From positions 1 through 64,000 of the forward strand of contig JAADJZ010000030.1 in NCBI GenBank assembly GCA_011032825.1: a stretch of DNA of 64,000 nt. The letters run 5' to 3'. The stretch's first letter is position 1; every line of letters starts with the position of its first letter. This document shows positions 20,476 through 32,352 of the stretch, piece after piece. Source of the DNA: Massariosphaeria phaeospora. Its lineage: Eukaryota; Ascomycota; Dothideomycetes; Pleosporales. Under the pieces are notes generated by a model. The model did no database searches and was not told the origin of the DNA. It saw only the letters and a program-made list of their open reading frames with translations. A program made the translations under genes and the position numbers.

Positions 20476-22409
20476 ATCGCGTGAGAGTCGGTTATATTAT
20501 TAAGATAGAATTACTAATTTTGAGGAGAGGTGGGTAGAAGAAAGCGAGTGACTGGTGTGAGTCAACAACGACTGCACACTGAATAACGATAAAGGATAAG
20601 AAAAAAAGCGAACCACGGAAGGTGAAGAGGGTGGAGAGGAGAAGCATGCCGAGGGGCGGCGGATGGCGGTTTAAAAGCCGAGTGAGGATCTACAACGGGC
20701 GGACAATCCTTGACTCTGCATACTGAAGTCGACTCGCGTTGCAGCTAAGCTTGGTGGCCCGGCGTCTCGCAGCCCTGACTAGACAAGGGTGAGGGTGGCC
20801 CAAAGTCACTATTTGGCCGAGTCCCGCCTCGCTATGACGCTTCCGGCTGTCCTCGCCCCGGCAGGAGGATTACCTACCGCCAGAGGATCAGGGCTTAAGG
20901 TACATAAGCATATGGAGCGAGTGCACGGATGCTGGATTGACGTAGGATTCAGGAACCGCGTTCATGAGCACTTGCCCTGTCTGCAAGTCGCCCGCTGCGG
21001 ACTCCCATCAAAGAAGATGTTGAGCTTGAACGCTGCTTGTTCAGAATTTTCTGCTTTTTGTTAGTGTCGAAACGACGGCCGGTCTACTGGTTATTGGAGG
21101 CAAGTGGCATCGCTCGATCTCCCGCGCATCGGTTGCGGTCGCGCCTCTGCAGCTGGTAGCGCCTTCGCAAACATTGTCGCCGTGCAACGATGCGGCCCAG
21201 GTGGAACAGCTAGCAATGGTGTGCGTATCTGAGTGGTCGTCGCGGGTAGCTGTGGAAGAGGTGGTGGTCGAGTCCGGGTGGCTGTACGTTAGTGGACATT
21301 GGCATCGTTCGAGATCTCCGCCGCGACATCTTGGAGTTGCTTGTCTCCCGGCGACCCGGAGGCAGATCGACAAACGAGCTATAGCATGCTGCATCTCGCC
21401 GCTATTTTCGGTATTGTTTGTAACTGGGACTGATCTAAGTCGAGATTCTATGGCCTCTCGAGCATCCATGGGAATCCGAGGTCGAACAAACCGGGCTGCG
21501 CTCCACCGAGGTAAAGCCAGCCACGCCACTGCACGCACAATCCATTGCCAGTCTTTTCTAGCGCCTCCACAGCTGACACAAACAGGGCCGAACCTTTACG
21601 AGCTGGCCTGGGTAACCTCCCGCGGGCCGCATCCCAATAGCCGAATGAGGGAACACATGGTGGTCCACCAAAGGCATATTGGCACCCCTCCCAAGGTTGT
21701 TCATGCAAGCCTGCGCTGACGTGTCGGGCTGACTCTGTTCATGGAGGCGCGCACCCCTTTGTGCAGCGGAGATCACTTTTCGATAAACCTCCTTTTTGCT
21801 TACAGGCCAATGCCTCGTATCCCCTCTTTTCTACCATGCGCCTGTGCCGTCCGCATCCGAGACTTCCCTAGCATATCCTAGGCCTAATCTAGGTAGCAGG
21901 TATCAGAAGGTCGACACATGTTTAGTTCGGTATGCCGTCATAGCAAAAAATGCGCAATCTTTATTCCCAGCAGTTTAACGCACTGGCACAGACTAACAGC
22001 CGTCGTGCAGGTATTTTAAGCAGCACGAAAATGCGATGTGCAGAGACCTCCACTCCACCCGTACCGGTGCCGCGGACCCGCGGAACGCCTGAGAGCCTGG
22101 TGTCCTCACACCCCTGTCAGGGTTTTCGTCTCCCGTCTCAAGAAGCGATGAGCAAAGGGCCACTGGAAATGCTCATACGTTCGACTCGGAAAGCACGTCG
22201 TGCAACTCCACAGCCAATGTGGCCTCGGGATATCGTGGCCGTGCGTATGAGTGAGGATGATATACAAATCAACAGAGCCAATACTGATTTAGAACGCGAT
22301 GTGTAAATTCCGTGCAAACTTCGTAGATTCTTAAAATATTGGTCTAAGTGTAGGAAAGGCTATGGGTATCAATTGGACATAACTAACCACCATCGTCATC
22401 GTTTCCTCA
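20476..22409. other. Intergenic, 1.9 kb, nothing recognised
   Basis: Upstream region of the chitin deacetylase and 3' flank of the phosphodiesterase. Overlapping frames of 165-181 codons on both strands (21041-21719) lack motifs, signal peptides and family resemblance. No gene is called. Confidence 0.5.
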
Positions 22410-23918
22410 TCACCGCCCTGTGATATATTTGTTTCTCCCAGCCATGGCGTTGTTAATCGCGATTGCCAGCGCAGCGATATCATGATTCGTCGCAACACTC
22501 CTTGGTTTCTCAAAAGGGAACACGGCAGGTTTGTCGCGGATGCCGAGCGAGTCCACATACAGCACGTTCGGAAAGCTCTCGGGCGTAAATGAGTTGTACG
22601 CTTTCTCCACAAGGTCGTCGAATACCGATACACCCATATTCATAATCGCCTTGTCAAAGTTCAGCACATCTTCGGGCTTTTGTGTAAGCGTCCAGGAGAG
22701 GAGGTGGAATTTGTCTTTGCGTTGCCCAGCATCGGACACAAGGTTGCGATTGTCTTTTACTTTTTGGAGTTGATCCTTTTGCATATCACCGGAGTTGTTC
22801 GAGTCAGAGTATGAGTCGAAGAGAGGGAAGTTGTCCTGGTGGAAGAAGCCTTCGTTGGCGTAGTTGCCGAGGGAAATGCTACCTGGGAGCTGGGCAATTA
22901 TGAAAACAGAAGCGCGATCGGTGATAAAGTCACCCAGAACCGTGCTGGTGTAATCGGTCTTGCCCGGATTCGTGACCGTAAAGCGATTGTTGATTCCTTT
23001 CAGTTTGTCGAACAGCTTATTCCATTGATCTTGTGTAAGGTCCTTGAAGTCATTGTCGGTATCCAGTGTGTGGCTTAGGTTGATGATAACGAGTTCTTTA
23101 TACTTGGCAGTAAAGTCGTTGACCTGTTTGATGATATCTGCCAGCGTCTGACCGTTTCCCCCAAGCCATATGCCAGTGTCTTCCACTTCGGAGTAATGAC
23201 CCGATATCCATTGACCTTTTGATATCACCGGCCGTAGATCAAAGTATCGCGATCCATGCTTGAGTTGATCACCGAAATTGAGATACTGTGTTTGCGTGTT
23301 TGTGAAATGCGCACCGACGGTTCCAGGGCTGAAAGTTGTCATTCCCGCATCGTGTGAACCCGGCATGCAGATTTGCTTGAGGGTTCTATTACTTAGGGAT
23401 CCCAGGCTCTGCTGCATCCAGTCGATCGTTTCCCCGCTATTCGACCACCAGGTTCCGGCCTCGTCTGTGGACATAATCCAGTTGAGAGCAGCATCGTGGC
23501 GAAATCCTAGGTCGATACTAGACCCTTGGGGGCTTTGCTTCGTGGACATTCCGTCCAACGTAATAGTGAGCTTGTAGTCGTCCGGTTTTCTGGCCAGTAC
23601 TTGAAATTTGTTTGACGTCCCTGCGATATCGTAGTAGGCCTCGCCAGCATCGTCTTTGGGTCGTCCTTTAGTACTAAATTCTACATAGACTCTCGCTGCT
23701 TTCCCTACTTTTATCAGTTATTGACTCGAAAGATTCCGCTCGGGATCTATACCTGCGGAGACTGTTGGCCAGCTCCATGTGTCCATTTGGTACGAGTGCT
23801 GCCCGCTCAGTGTCCAGTCGTTGGGAGACCCGTTCAGAAGAGTCAAAAACCCGCCTGGAGCTATTAGTATTCACAATATCGCCATAATGTGAAGGGTGTG
23901 GTCCTACCGTAGCCCATG
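22410..23918 (-). CDS. PLC-like phosphodiesterase (PI-PLC X-domain type)
   Basis: Three exons, complement(join(22410..23704,23753..23854,23909..23918)), give 468 aa. The first coding exon is only 10 nt (ATGGGCTACG). It is inferred because splicing yields MGYGGFLTLLNGSPNDWTL, a start I recall from related fungal proteins. The first ~120 residues form a separate beta-rich-looking module (GQHSYQMDTWSWP, YVEFSTKG, DYKLTITLDG) of unknown role. From about 140 the TIM-barrel-like X domain begins: MPGSHDAGM with the likely catalytic His155, SRYFDLRP (Asp193, Arg195), SGHYSEV with a second His (207) and IINLSHTLD. This matches bacterial/fungal single-X-domain phosphodiesterases, not the eukaryotic X-Y PLC. 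No signal peptide is visible. The substrate is unknown; phosphatidylinositol or GPI-type phosphodiester cleavage is the family expectation. Confidence 0.83.
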
Positions 23919-25016
23919 ATGGCGATTTCGAAAGGTGTAACCTAGAGAGTCTTGCCCCGGCGATATGGATATGACTTTAATTTAGGAAGAGAATATAAAT
24001 CGACACTGCTCTACCAGTCGACATAACGTAGGGACAGGAACCTATATAGGCAGCAGCGGGGCCAAGGTTGATCTTGGCCTGCACGGCTGGTCCGTCAATG
24101 CCCCATGATAAAAACACGCCTAGCTCGGCTGTAGCCGTGGTCAATCGGATGCAAAGACGTTCATATGCTCGATTGGATGCGGGCAGTCTGCTGAGATAAA
24201 AAAAGTGCTTATGATCTTCCTTGTTCGACGTGTTTCAAGGATTCGACATAAACGGGTTCCCTTAAGGACAGCTTAGTGGCTCGTTGGTTTGCCTCACATG
24301 CCTCATTTGGATTAACCCAATGTTGGTTGACCTGATGTTTCCACACTTTACTTTCTGCCCAGACCGGACTCCGCGAGCCCAAGACTATGTGAGCTGCCAA
24401 TAACAGCGCGGAGGTTGTGTCAACGAAGCCAAGCGTGGCGCAAGCAGGAGGGCTGCGAAACGCCAGGTACCGGACAGGATTGAGAGAGAGACTGCCATCA
24501 AATTGCTAGCTGGCTTTGTGGATGTCAAAGCGGCGAAGAGCGCTTAGAAGACGCGCTCGCTATCTGAAGACACCGGAAAAAGAGAGTCAGATTGCGCGCG
24601 CTATGGACGGGCGAGTAAGCGAAAGGCAAGATGGGAGGTGAATAGATTAGCGCGCAACGCTATGACCATTCGAGATCGATTGGCAGTGATCGCCCCAACG
24701 GCTTCATATTAACCGCTGCCGTGAGCTCTCAAGTTTAGCTATATGGAACAACGTTCACCTTTACTTCTTGTTACTCTAGCATTTGGCATTGGCTCACGCG
24801 ATGAAAGAGAGCTTCCCGTTGTTTACACGTTGTGACTTGTTGCCGCCCCTCTTCGAGCCAAATCTCCGGTTTGAAACTTCTAGTCCGCACATAAGAATCA
24901 TGCGATATATCGAGACTTAAGAATAATCCACTAACGGACAAGTTATACAAGATAGTATCGCTGGAATATGCTGTTCGTATATCCGAGATCGTATTATCAT
25001 AGCCCAACGTTCCGTC
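23919..25016. other. Intergenic, 1.1 kb, nothing recognised
   Basis: Promoter side of the phosphodiesterase gene and 3' flank of NAN1. A 78-codon minus-strand frame (24771-25007) has no support. Confidence 0.5.
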
Positions 25017-28000
25017 TTATACTGCACTGATTACTCTTGGCTTTCTCGCATACAACCTTACCACCGCGTTGAACAAATCCTTGACTGGAGGCAGCGCATG
25101 CGATGGAGCAATGGCAAAGATCTCCTGCAGCTGCTCTGGTCTGACGACAGGCTTGTCGTTCTCAGAATGTCGAATTAGCTCCTCGCTGTCATCGAATATT
25201 GCGACACTGTTCGGTGGTTCGTCCTGATCCCAGTCCTCCACAGGCTCTGTAGTACCTTTCGGCCTCGATTCAGGGGGAGGGGTGATGAGTTGTAATGGAT
25301 CGACTTTCGCGCTGACAAGCCTAACGGAGGACGAGGAATCCAGGACAACATATCCTTTACCACCTCTCTCAGAGGCTAAAGCAAGGACAACCCCTGCCAC
25401 TTTGCAAGACCAGACAGGCCCACTCTGATTCGGATCGTATATAGAGACCTTGGAGGTGGTTTTCTTGAGATGACGTGAACCTCGCGATTTCGAAGACGTA
25501 TTTTGTTCGAACTGGGGGCATGATATAGCAAAGGTCCCGGCGTACTCATTGGCGGCCAGTCGAACAACTGGCGCTCTGTCGGAAACCGAAATACCAGGTG
25601 TATCGATGGAAATGCAGTGTACGAGTTGATCTAAAACAAGATCCCATACGGCAATGGAGCCGCCTGTAACAACTAAATGGCGGCCAACAATGATTAGGGC
25701 AGAGAGTGCACTGACGTCCAGCTCCGTGATCGATCTTCGAACAGTCCCGTTTTCAGTGTCAATGATGTGAACAACGCCGGGATCAGATTCAGATGCCCAT
25801 GACATCCCAACGGCTAGAACGGACCCATCCGCTGAGAAAGCTAAGCATGAATTTTGGGGAACAAGGAGATCTCGAGTGTCTGTTGTGGTGTCCAAGACAT
25901 CGAGCTTGCTGCTGATTTCGACCGAGCGCTCTAGCGACCAGGTGACGAGACCTTGGCTGCTGTTATTGGCTCCGCGCACGGTTACGCCATCTTTAAGTCT
26001 AGTTTTGGGCCTCCATATCCGGACCGAACGGTCTTCGCCAACAGTCGCAAACCCCTGGCTGCTAGGATCGAAGACTAGGTCAAGCACTCGGCCACAAGCG
26101 CCGATGTCCTCAAAGTAGTGAGGGGCATCGACCCTAGTACCTAACGACCATTGGCCGTTTTGCTCATCCCATTCCCAAAACTTGAGATAGACTTCGCGGC
26201 GGTAGACTCGCTCCTCTTCGTTGGACTCAGACATGCCTTCATCAAGGTAACCCATGTCAGCTTTTGGAGGAACCCATTCGTCTACAGTCGCAAGCCATTT
26301 TCCATCGTAGCTAGTCTGGAGGAATTTGACACTGGGCTCTTGAATTCTTCTTCCTTCTGGTCCCATGTTCGGATCTGTAGCATTGTTTCGAGTCAATGCC
26401 TGCCGCGAAACAGGGCGAAAAGTAGTGAAGTCGTAGGTCTGTATGTATGGTTCGGGATGCAGAGTAAACTTCGGATGTCGAGGCTGAGATGACGGTACCG
26501 TGTAGATTAACAGGCTGCTGTTCTTGGGGTCGACAACCATCGGGATTGGAGAGAATCTTTCAAATGAGAATGTGGCATTTGACACCCGAGGGAGCTGTTC
26601 CACATCTATTCTCCGCGACTGGATCCCAATAACGTTACTTTTAGCGATGAGTTCCGATGTCGACAATACAATCACGGAGTTGTTGGCTAAGGTCAAGGCG
26701 TAAGAAGCTCCAGATGGCGAGACCACGATATTCTCTATGGCTGCCGTTAAATGCGGCAAGTGTTGTTGTTTTCCAGTCGATAATTGCCAGATCACTAAAA
26801 CGGTTTCATCGCCACCCGAGATCAAGTAATTGCCTAGACGTTCGTCAGTTACTAAACCAATGCAGAGGGTGATATTTGCAGCTCACCATCAAGCGACCAT
26901 TTCAGTGAGCCGACTGCTTCTCTATGCCAGTGAAGATGCTTTGGCTTGAAACTCTCTACGTCAACACTTTTATTCTTCGCGTCCTTCTTGCTCTTTTCGA
27001 TCGCGGCAAAGGATGCAAGAACATCTTCGAACAAGAGTATCAACCCCGTCTCGTCACCAATGGCGAGGTCCACGTGGTCCTTCTGATCTTGCGAAGGCTG
27101 TTTGCCCGTATCGAAGCGTTCTGAAATTCGAACAAAGGCGCTCGAGGCCGTGATTCCTTTGGAAGTTTTGAATTCGCGCCAGACGTACACAAAATCCTGC
27201 AATTCCGTCTTATGAATCTTCGAGCGTTTGCCAATTATGATAGAATTCGCGCAGGTAACGACTACAAGCTTGCCATGAAGAAACACCTGTATACTCTTTA
27301 TGGGCGAATTAATCTTCAGGATCATTTTGAGATCGGTTTTAGACGCTTGGTCACCACCAAAAAGGGCATGTATGTTGAGTATGTGATGGTCGCCTGCTTC
27401 ATAGCAGTATACGAGGTCCTGCTTTGACTCAGGCTGAGTAACCACAGCTAGTTGTTGAATTTTTGCACCAATATCCCAGCGGCCAATTTTCTTGCTGGCG
27501 ACCCAGTTCCAGAGTGTGATAAGACCATTCGAATCGGCTACATACACATGGTTTGGGTTTGTGGATGACAAGGCGTACGCTAGTAGCACTCCGTAAGTGC
27601 CCACTAAAAGTTCAGCTGTAAGAAGAGACGTCTCTGTCGAGTAGATTTGCAGGGCCCTGGCGTTGGCAAGCATCAAAGACTTTTCATCTTGAGAGAACAG
27701 AGGATCGTGGGTTATAAACCAACCGCCAAAGGGTTCAGAGAGTGTCCAAGCGGAGGATGGTTTGACGTGCTTTTGTTTCGATTTCGCAGTCTTTCGTACG
27801 TGTTTCACGGGGACGCCCATGATCTCATTATCTGCGGCCTCCGAAGGCTTCTGCGCCTTATCGACCTGGTTCACATTGTTCCGTGTATTACCAGGGGTGT
27901 TGTTGACGGTTCTATCCTGGTCCATGGCCTTTTGTTCCGTATCATCCTGAATATTCTCTTTGTGTTGATTTGCGCGTTTCTGCTTCTTGTTCTTCTTCCT

Positions 28001-28429
28001 CTGCCGCGATGATTCCTTGCGCGACTCACCCACCTCCGTCTTCCTCCCAGGTTCGTTGTTACCGAGTCCCTTGAGATCCAGTGTAGGACTCGCCTCCAGT
28101 AACTTCTCTTCTGGTAACTCATTGGCCTCTTCGATATCGGGATGTTTCTTGTCCTCTCGGGAGCTGGACGGAGTATGTGTGGCAGCATGGTTAAGTGTCC
28201 CGTTAACTTGCTCCGTATTGGGTTTCTGAATCGGAGTCGAGTTCCGCTGCGAGTTTCCTTTGGGAGTCAATCTGTTTAAAGGTACCGCGTTGCCTGTGTC
28301 CATACGAGTATCGTCTTCAACGTCTCCATCAGGCGCCTTGCTCTTCCTGTGTTTTCTGGCCTTTTTCCGTTGCGGCTCCTGTCCCTCTCTCTTCCGTTTT
28401 AAGTTCGGGGAGTCGCTGGCGTCGTCCAT
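25017..28429 (-). CDS. NAN1: U3 snoRNP WD-repeat protein NAN1/UTP17
   Basis: Two exons, complement(join(25017..26833,26887..28429)), give 1,119 aa. This is the homologue of yeast Nan1/Utp17 and human WDR75, a UTP-A (t-UTP) component needed for pre-18S rRNA processing and rDNA transcription in the nucleolus. Residues 1-240 are a long Lys/Arg- and Gln/Asn-rich tail with nuclear-localisation-like clusters (KRKREG, QRKKARKHRK, RQRKKNKKQKR). WD-repeat beta-propellers follow (NPNHVYVADSNGLITLWNW, GFATVGEDRSVRIWRP and others). Across the 53-nt intron the join creates SLKWSLDGNYLISGGDETVLVIWQL, a hallmark of the family. I chose ATG 28429 (MDDASDSPNLKRKRE) because upstream in-frame codons look like leader. 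It is longer than yeast Nan1 (896 aa), mostly because of the tail. Confidence 0.9.
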
Positions 28430-28731
28430 TGTGAATGTGGAAAAGAGGAGCAGCTGGCAACGACAGAAATTGCGAGTTGCGTGCAACAGAGGCTCCCGAG
28501 GTCGTATGCAAGCCTGGTCGCGAGATAATTTTCGAAGCGAGTGGCCCGAGCTTCTCACCGCCGGAAGAAGTTCGGGCCTTGGCATGGTGGTGCTCCACCA
28601 AATTCTTTGACAGCAGCTCGCCAGCATCAACCACTTCCTTGACGCTCCCTCCTTTCTCTACCGCTGTTCGCGTACCCACAACCTGATCGCGGAACGCGTC
28701 AAAGCATATCCAGTACATCAGTCACGCCAAG
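28430..28731. promoter_or_regulatory. Divergent promoter NAN1/RPB10
   Basis: 302 bp separate the start codons of a ribosome-biogenesis gene and an RNA polymerase subunit gene. This suggests a shared growth-linked promoter, but no specific element was identified. Confidence 0.5.
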
Positions 28732-29148
28732 ATGATCATCCCAGTCCGTTGCTTCTCCTGCGGCAAGGTACTTTTCATGACTCTCCCCAACGAAAATGCG
28801 TACTTACTCTGGAAGGTAACCGGCGACCTGTGGGAGCGCTACCTCGTTCTCATCGAGGGCGGCAGATCTGACACGTAAGTCACTCTGGTCATCCGTCGTC
28901 CCCGCGCGGCACAGCTCCGACCTCAAACATCACTGCGGTGTAGTTTTCTAACCACCCGCGCGTTCAGTGAAGCTATCGACGCCCTCAACCTCACCCGCTA
29001 CTGCTGCCGACGCATGATTCTCACACACGTGGATCTGATTGAGAAACTGCTCAAGTACGTCCCCAATCGCGAGAAAATGGAGACACGCAAAGAGTTGGCC
29101 GAGCGCGATCGTCGTGCTACTGTGTCCCAATATCGGGGTCCTCATTAA
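28732..29148 (+). CDS. RPB10: RNA polymerase I/II/III subunit RPABC5 (Rpb10)
   Basis: Three exons, join(28732..28767,28816..28874,28968..29148), give 91 aa. Rpb10 is a zinc-binding subunit common to the three nuclear RNA polymerases, sitting at the Rpb2-Rpb3 assembly interface. The start [12 protein letters not shown] and the [19 protein letters not shown] core are essentially invariant; zinc ligands are Cys7, Cys10, Cys44 and Cys45. Intron 1 is 48 nt and interrupts directly after CGK; intron 2 is 93 nt. The protein is about 20 residues longer than the yeast form (70 aa), ending in a charged tail ([17 protein letters not shown]) instead of the usual short NPLE-type end. I found no splice alternative that shortens it. 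Confidence 0.92.
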
Positions 29149-30065
29149 TCTGTCCCGGCTAGGGGCTAACTAGCGACAACAGATACAATGCGAGCGAACG
29201 AGAGCAGGCACGAGCCTTGAGGGCGGGCAGGCAATAACATGTGTCTCGCCTCTTATCGGGATGGACAGGTTCTACTGGACGGTGACGGGCGAATTCGGAG
29301 TTTTATTGTAGCATTTCTACGGAGTTTACGGGGTAGATACACAACCTTCTTGGAAACAGCGCCAGATCCCCAAAATAAGAGTTTACGGAGAACCCTGCTT
29401 CAATATCACTCATTGTCTTGAAAAGTTGTCCTTTGAGTTCAGTGCCACCCAGAAGCAGTCGAGAATAAAATTTGCGGAAAAGAGGCATCATTGCGAGTTC
29501 AGTAAGAGTAGTGAGCGTAGTCTGATAAGCTTCTACAGAACCCATTCAACAGCCTTTATCTAGCTAGCGCTCGACGCAGCCATAACAAAGATGTGATCTG
29601 TAGCCCATTGCTTTACCAGCTCTTTTGTGCTACTCGACGAGGAGCCTCATGAAAGTATGCATGATCTTCGAGTGTATGTTCACATCCCCGTATCGTCTAC
29701 TACGGTCACGGCTGCATCAATTGTGACGCCACCACGCAAATCTTAAGAAAGCATGACAAGAAGAGGCCACCCTTTAGAAGAGGCAGGAACCCACTAAACC
29801 GGTATCAATCTACTACTACAGATCGCATCAAGGGCAGCTAAGATGTGGAATCCTACCCTCTCATGGATTCCATACCTTTATATAACCGACTTGGGTTGCA
29901 AAGTATGATCCAACTGCTGAAAACAAAAACCAACGCTATGCACGCCTTATACCAGTGGAATTCCCCGAACCTGAAGCGCCATCGTGAAAGCAACGTCTGA
30001 AAGGTATCAATAAGATGTACATGCAAAGAACAATATCAAGAGTTGCCCAATCTTACGGATGAACG
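29149..30065. other. Intergenic, 0.9 kb, nothing recognised
   Basis: A convergent 3'-3' spacer between RPB10 and the RCC1 homologue. No gene or repeat seen. Confidence 0.5.
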
Positions 30066-31894
30066 TTACTTCTTGCTCGCGAGGATAGAGTATTGACCGC
30101 CAGCACCGGCAAATGTGAGCTTCGTATCCCGTACGGCAGTGTTGTCGATCATGGTAGGGATCTCCACATCGTCGTCTGTTCCCTGACCAGTCTGGTAGTT
30201 GACAGAGAAACCCCAGGAATAGGCTTTTCCATTCTTGTCGATGACAATGGTGTGTTCAGGCCCACAGGATCCAATGACAATGTTCTTGAGGTTGGGGATG
30301 ACCGTGGGCTGGATTAGAATCTTAGGTTTGCCGTTACTCTTGAGGAGCTTCTCGTCGTCATTGATAGAATCAAGCTGGTCTGCAGGAATACCGGTCTGGG
30401 AGCCGTCACACCGTCCCCAGATGAGGACCTCGCCCTTGCGGGTAATAGCGATGGTATGATGTGATCCACCCTCGACAGCCTCCACCTCGAGATTCTCCAG
30501 ACTGTGGATGATCCGAGGAGTGAGAACGCTGGCGTTGTCCTCTCCCGCATTTCCGACGTATCCGGTCTCGCAGTAGTTGTTCGCACCCCATGACCAGATA
30601 TGGCCATCTTCACCGATCGCGAGGCTATGGTAGTCACCGCAGGCAATCTTCGCGATCCGCTGACTTGGACGCTTGACCGACGTATCATGGAAGCCGACGC
30701 GGTTTGGAAGCAATGATTCGGTAAGCGTGCGCTCGGTCACACGGCGACCCAACTGGTTTTGCTGGCCGTTTCCCCAAGCGTAGACATGCCTGTCTTTGTC
30801 GAGGGCTAGGACGTGATTGGTGCCACAAGCAATTTGAGTAACTTTTCTTATCATGTCGATATATTGCGGTGTCCTCGCAGTGTGCTCACTTCGGGCGAAG
30901 CCAAGAACTCCCTCGTTTTTCTGCAAATTCCGTTAGCGTCGGTTATTTCCAAGCTGGTGGTACAGTGTACTTACACGGAAGGTTCCCCACCCATATACCG
31001 CACCTTCAGTCGTCAAGACAAAAGAGCAACTATCGCCAGCAGCAATGTCGACAAACACAGTATCTTCTGGAAAATGCTCCGCGGAAACCGCTGTAGGTGT
31101 AGACTCAAGCTCATTCAAGCCACCTGTCTCGTCCTCGGAGTCGGAATCAGAGTCATCCGCATCTCTCAGCTTGATTTCCGCCCCCGAAGTGTCGCGGCCC
31201 AGGGCGCCATTGTCGTTTACACCCCAGGTCAAGAGCTTGTTGTCTTTAGTCAACGCGACGACGTGCATACCACCGGTGGCAATCTTGACAACATTCATGT
31301 TGCTCAGCAGCTCGTTGAACCGGGGGCGCTTCACGTCGATAGCCTTCTTGGTCGCGCCCAAACCAAGCTCACCGGAGCTCCCTTCGCCGAACACAAAAAC
31401 CTTCAGTAGCTCGGTGTACCGGAGAGCGTTGATCTCGGTCTTCTTTCCGCCCACCCGCCGTGGGCCCTTCGGCTTCGGCCTCATTTCCACGATTTGTCTC
31501 GTAGCTTTGACCTTCGCCTTCTTCGGTTGCGGCTCGGGCTCCTCTTCGCTCTCATCGTCTTTCTTGCGCTTGGCAGATGCGGCCGTCGGGGCAGGTGTCT
31601 CAGCTTTCTTCGGGCGCCCTCGTCCTGCTGTAGTAGAGTCAGCGTGACCTTCACGAATTGGGACGCGCTTGACTTACCAGTCGCGGCTTTTGTTGGCGGT
31701 AGAGTTACGGTCTCTTGACTTGGGGCGTCGGCCTTCTTTGCGCGACCGCGAGTTGTGCCTTTGGATGCATTAGCGATGGACTTGCGGAGACTAGACGCGG
31801 TTGATGTACCAGTGCCGTTCACGACCGGAGCATCGTCAGCGGTGGGTTTCACGGGCGCAACTGCACCAGTGCGGGCGGTTCGACGAGGTGGCAT
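30066..31894 (-). CDS. pim1: RCC1-family Ran guanine-nucleotide exchange factor
   Basis: Three exons, complement(join(30066..30920,30975..31624,31678..31894)), give 573 aa (574 if the alternative acceptor three bases upstream is used). This is the homologue of fission yeast Pim1 and budding yeast Srm1/Prp20, the chromatin-bound exchange factor that loads GTP on Ran and so sets nucleocytoplasmic transport direction. The propeller shows RCC1 repeats such as VFVFGEGSSGELGLG, LLTWGVNDNGALGRDTSG, ACGDYHSLAIGEDGHIWSWG and GSHHTIAITRKGEVLIWG. The basic N-terminal tail contains AT-hook-like RGRAKK and GRGRPKK, consistent with DNA/chromatin binding. An acidic insertion (DADDSDSDSEDE) lies in an early blade. 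Intron joins restore TAGRGRPKK or TGRGRPKK, and WGTFRKNEGVLGFA. Confidence 0.92.
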
Positions 31895-32352
31895 TGTTGC
31901 GGCACGAGATGAATTTGCGCGGTCCCCAGTTGCTTTAAGTAGTCGTCAAGTTGCGAGAGTCGATGTTGTGATGATGGAATCTCAAAAAAATCGGCCAGGA
32001 ACGCGGGTCTCCACACACGCTAGCAGGGGTAAAGGCCCCTACTGGCTAGGCAGCCGCACCTTACTCAGCCATATGATTCCCTCGACAATGTCACAAGGCC
32101 TGCCCACAACTGACCCTGTGACAACATCTTCGATGTACTGTGTTCAAGTTGCATTGCCGTTGTTGTACTCTAGCACCTTCACTGCAGATATCATACCTGC
32201 AGACTGCATAACTGACAGCGCCGCGAGCTTTCACTGAAATACCTTGGTAGGCTATACTTTCCGCTGTGCCTACGCCGCGCCTAACATAACTATCAGCCTG
32301 CAATAAATTACTACCAGTCTGCAACAAACCGTTAGCAGGGTGCCATACGAAT
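31895..32352. promoter_or_regulatory. Divergent promoter, RCC1 homologue/metallophosphoesterase
   Basis: 458 bp between two start codons on opposite strands. No defined element recognised. Confidence 0.45.

Noticed and set aside
21041..21719. Opposed frames of 165 and 181 codons
   Set aside because: They overlap on both strands, have composition like random GC-rich DNA and no family resemblance.
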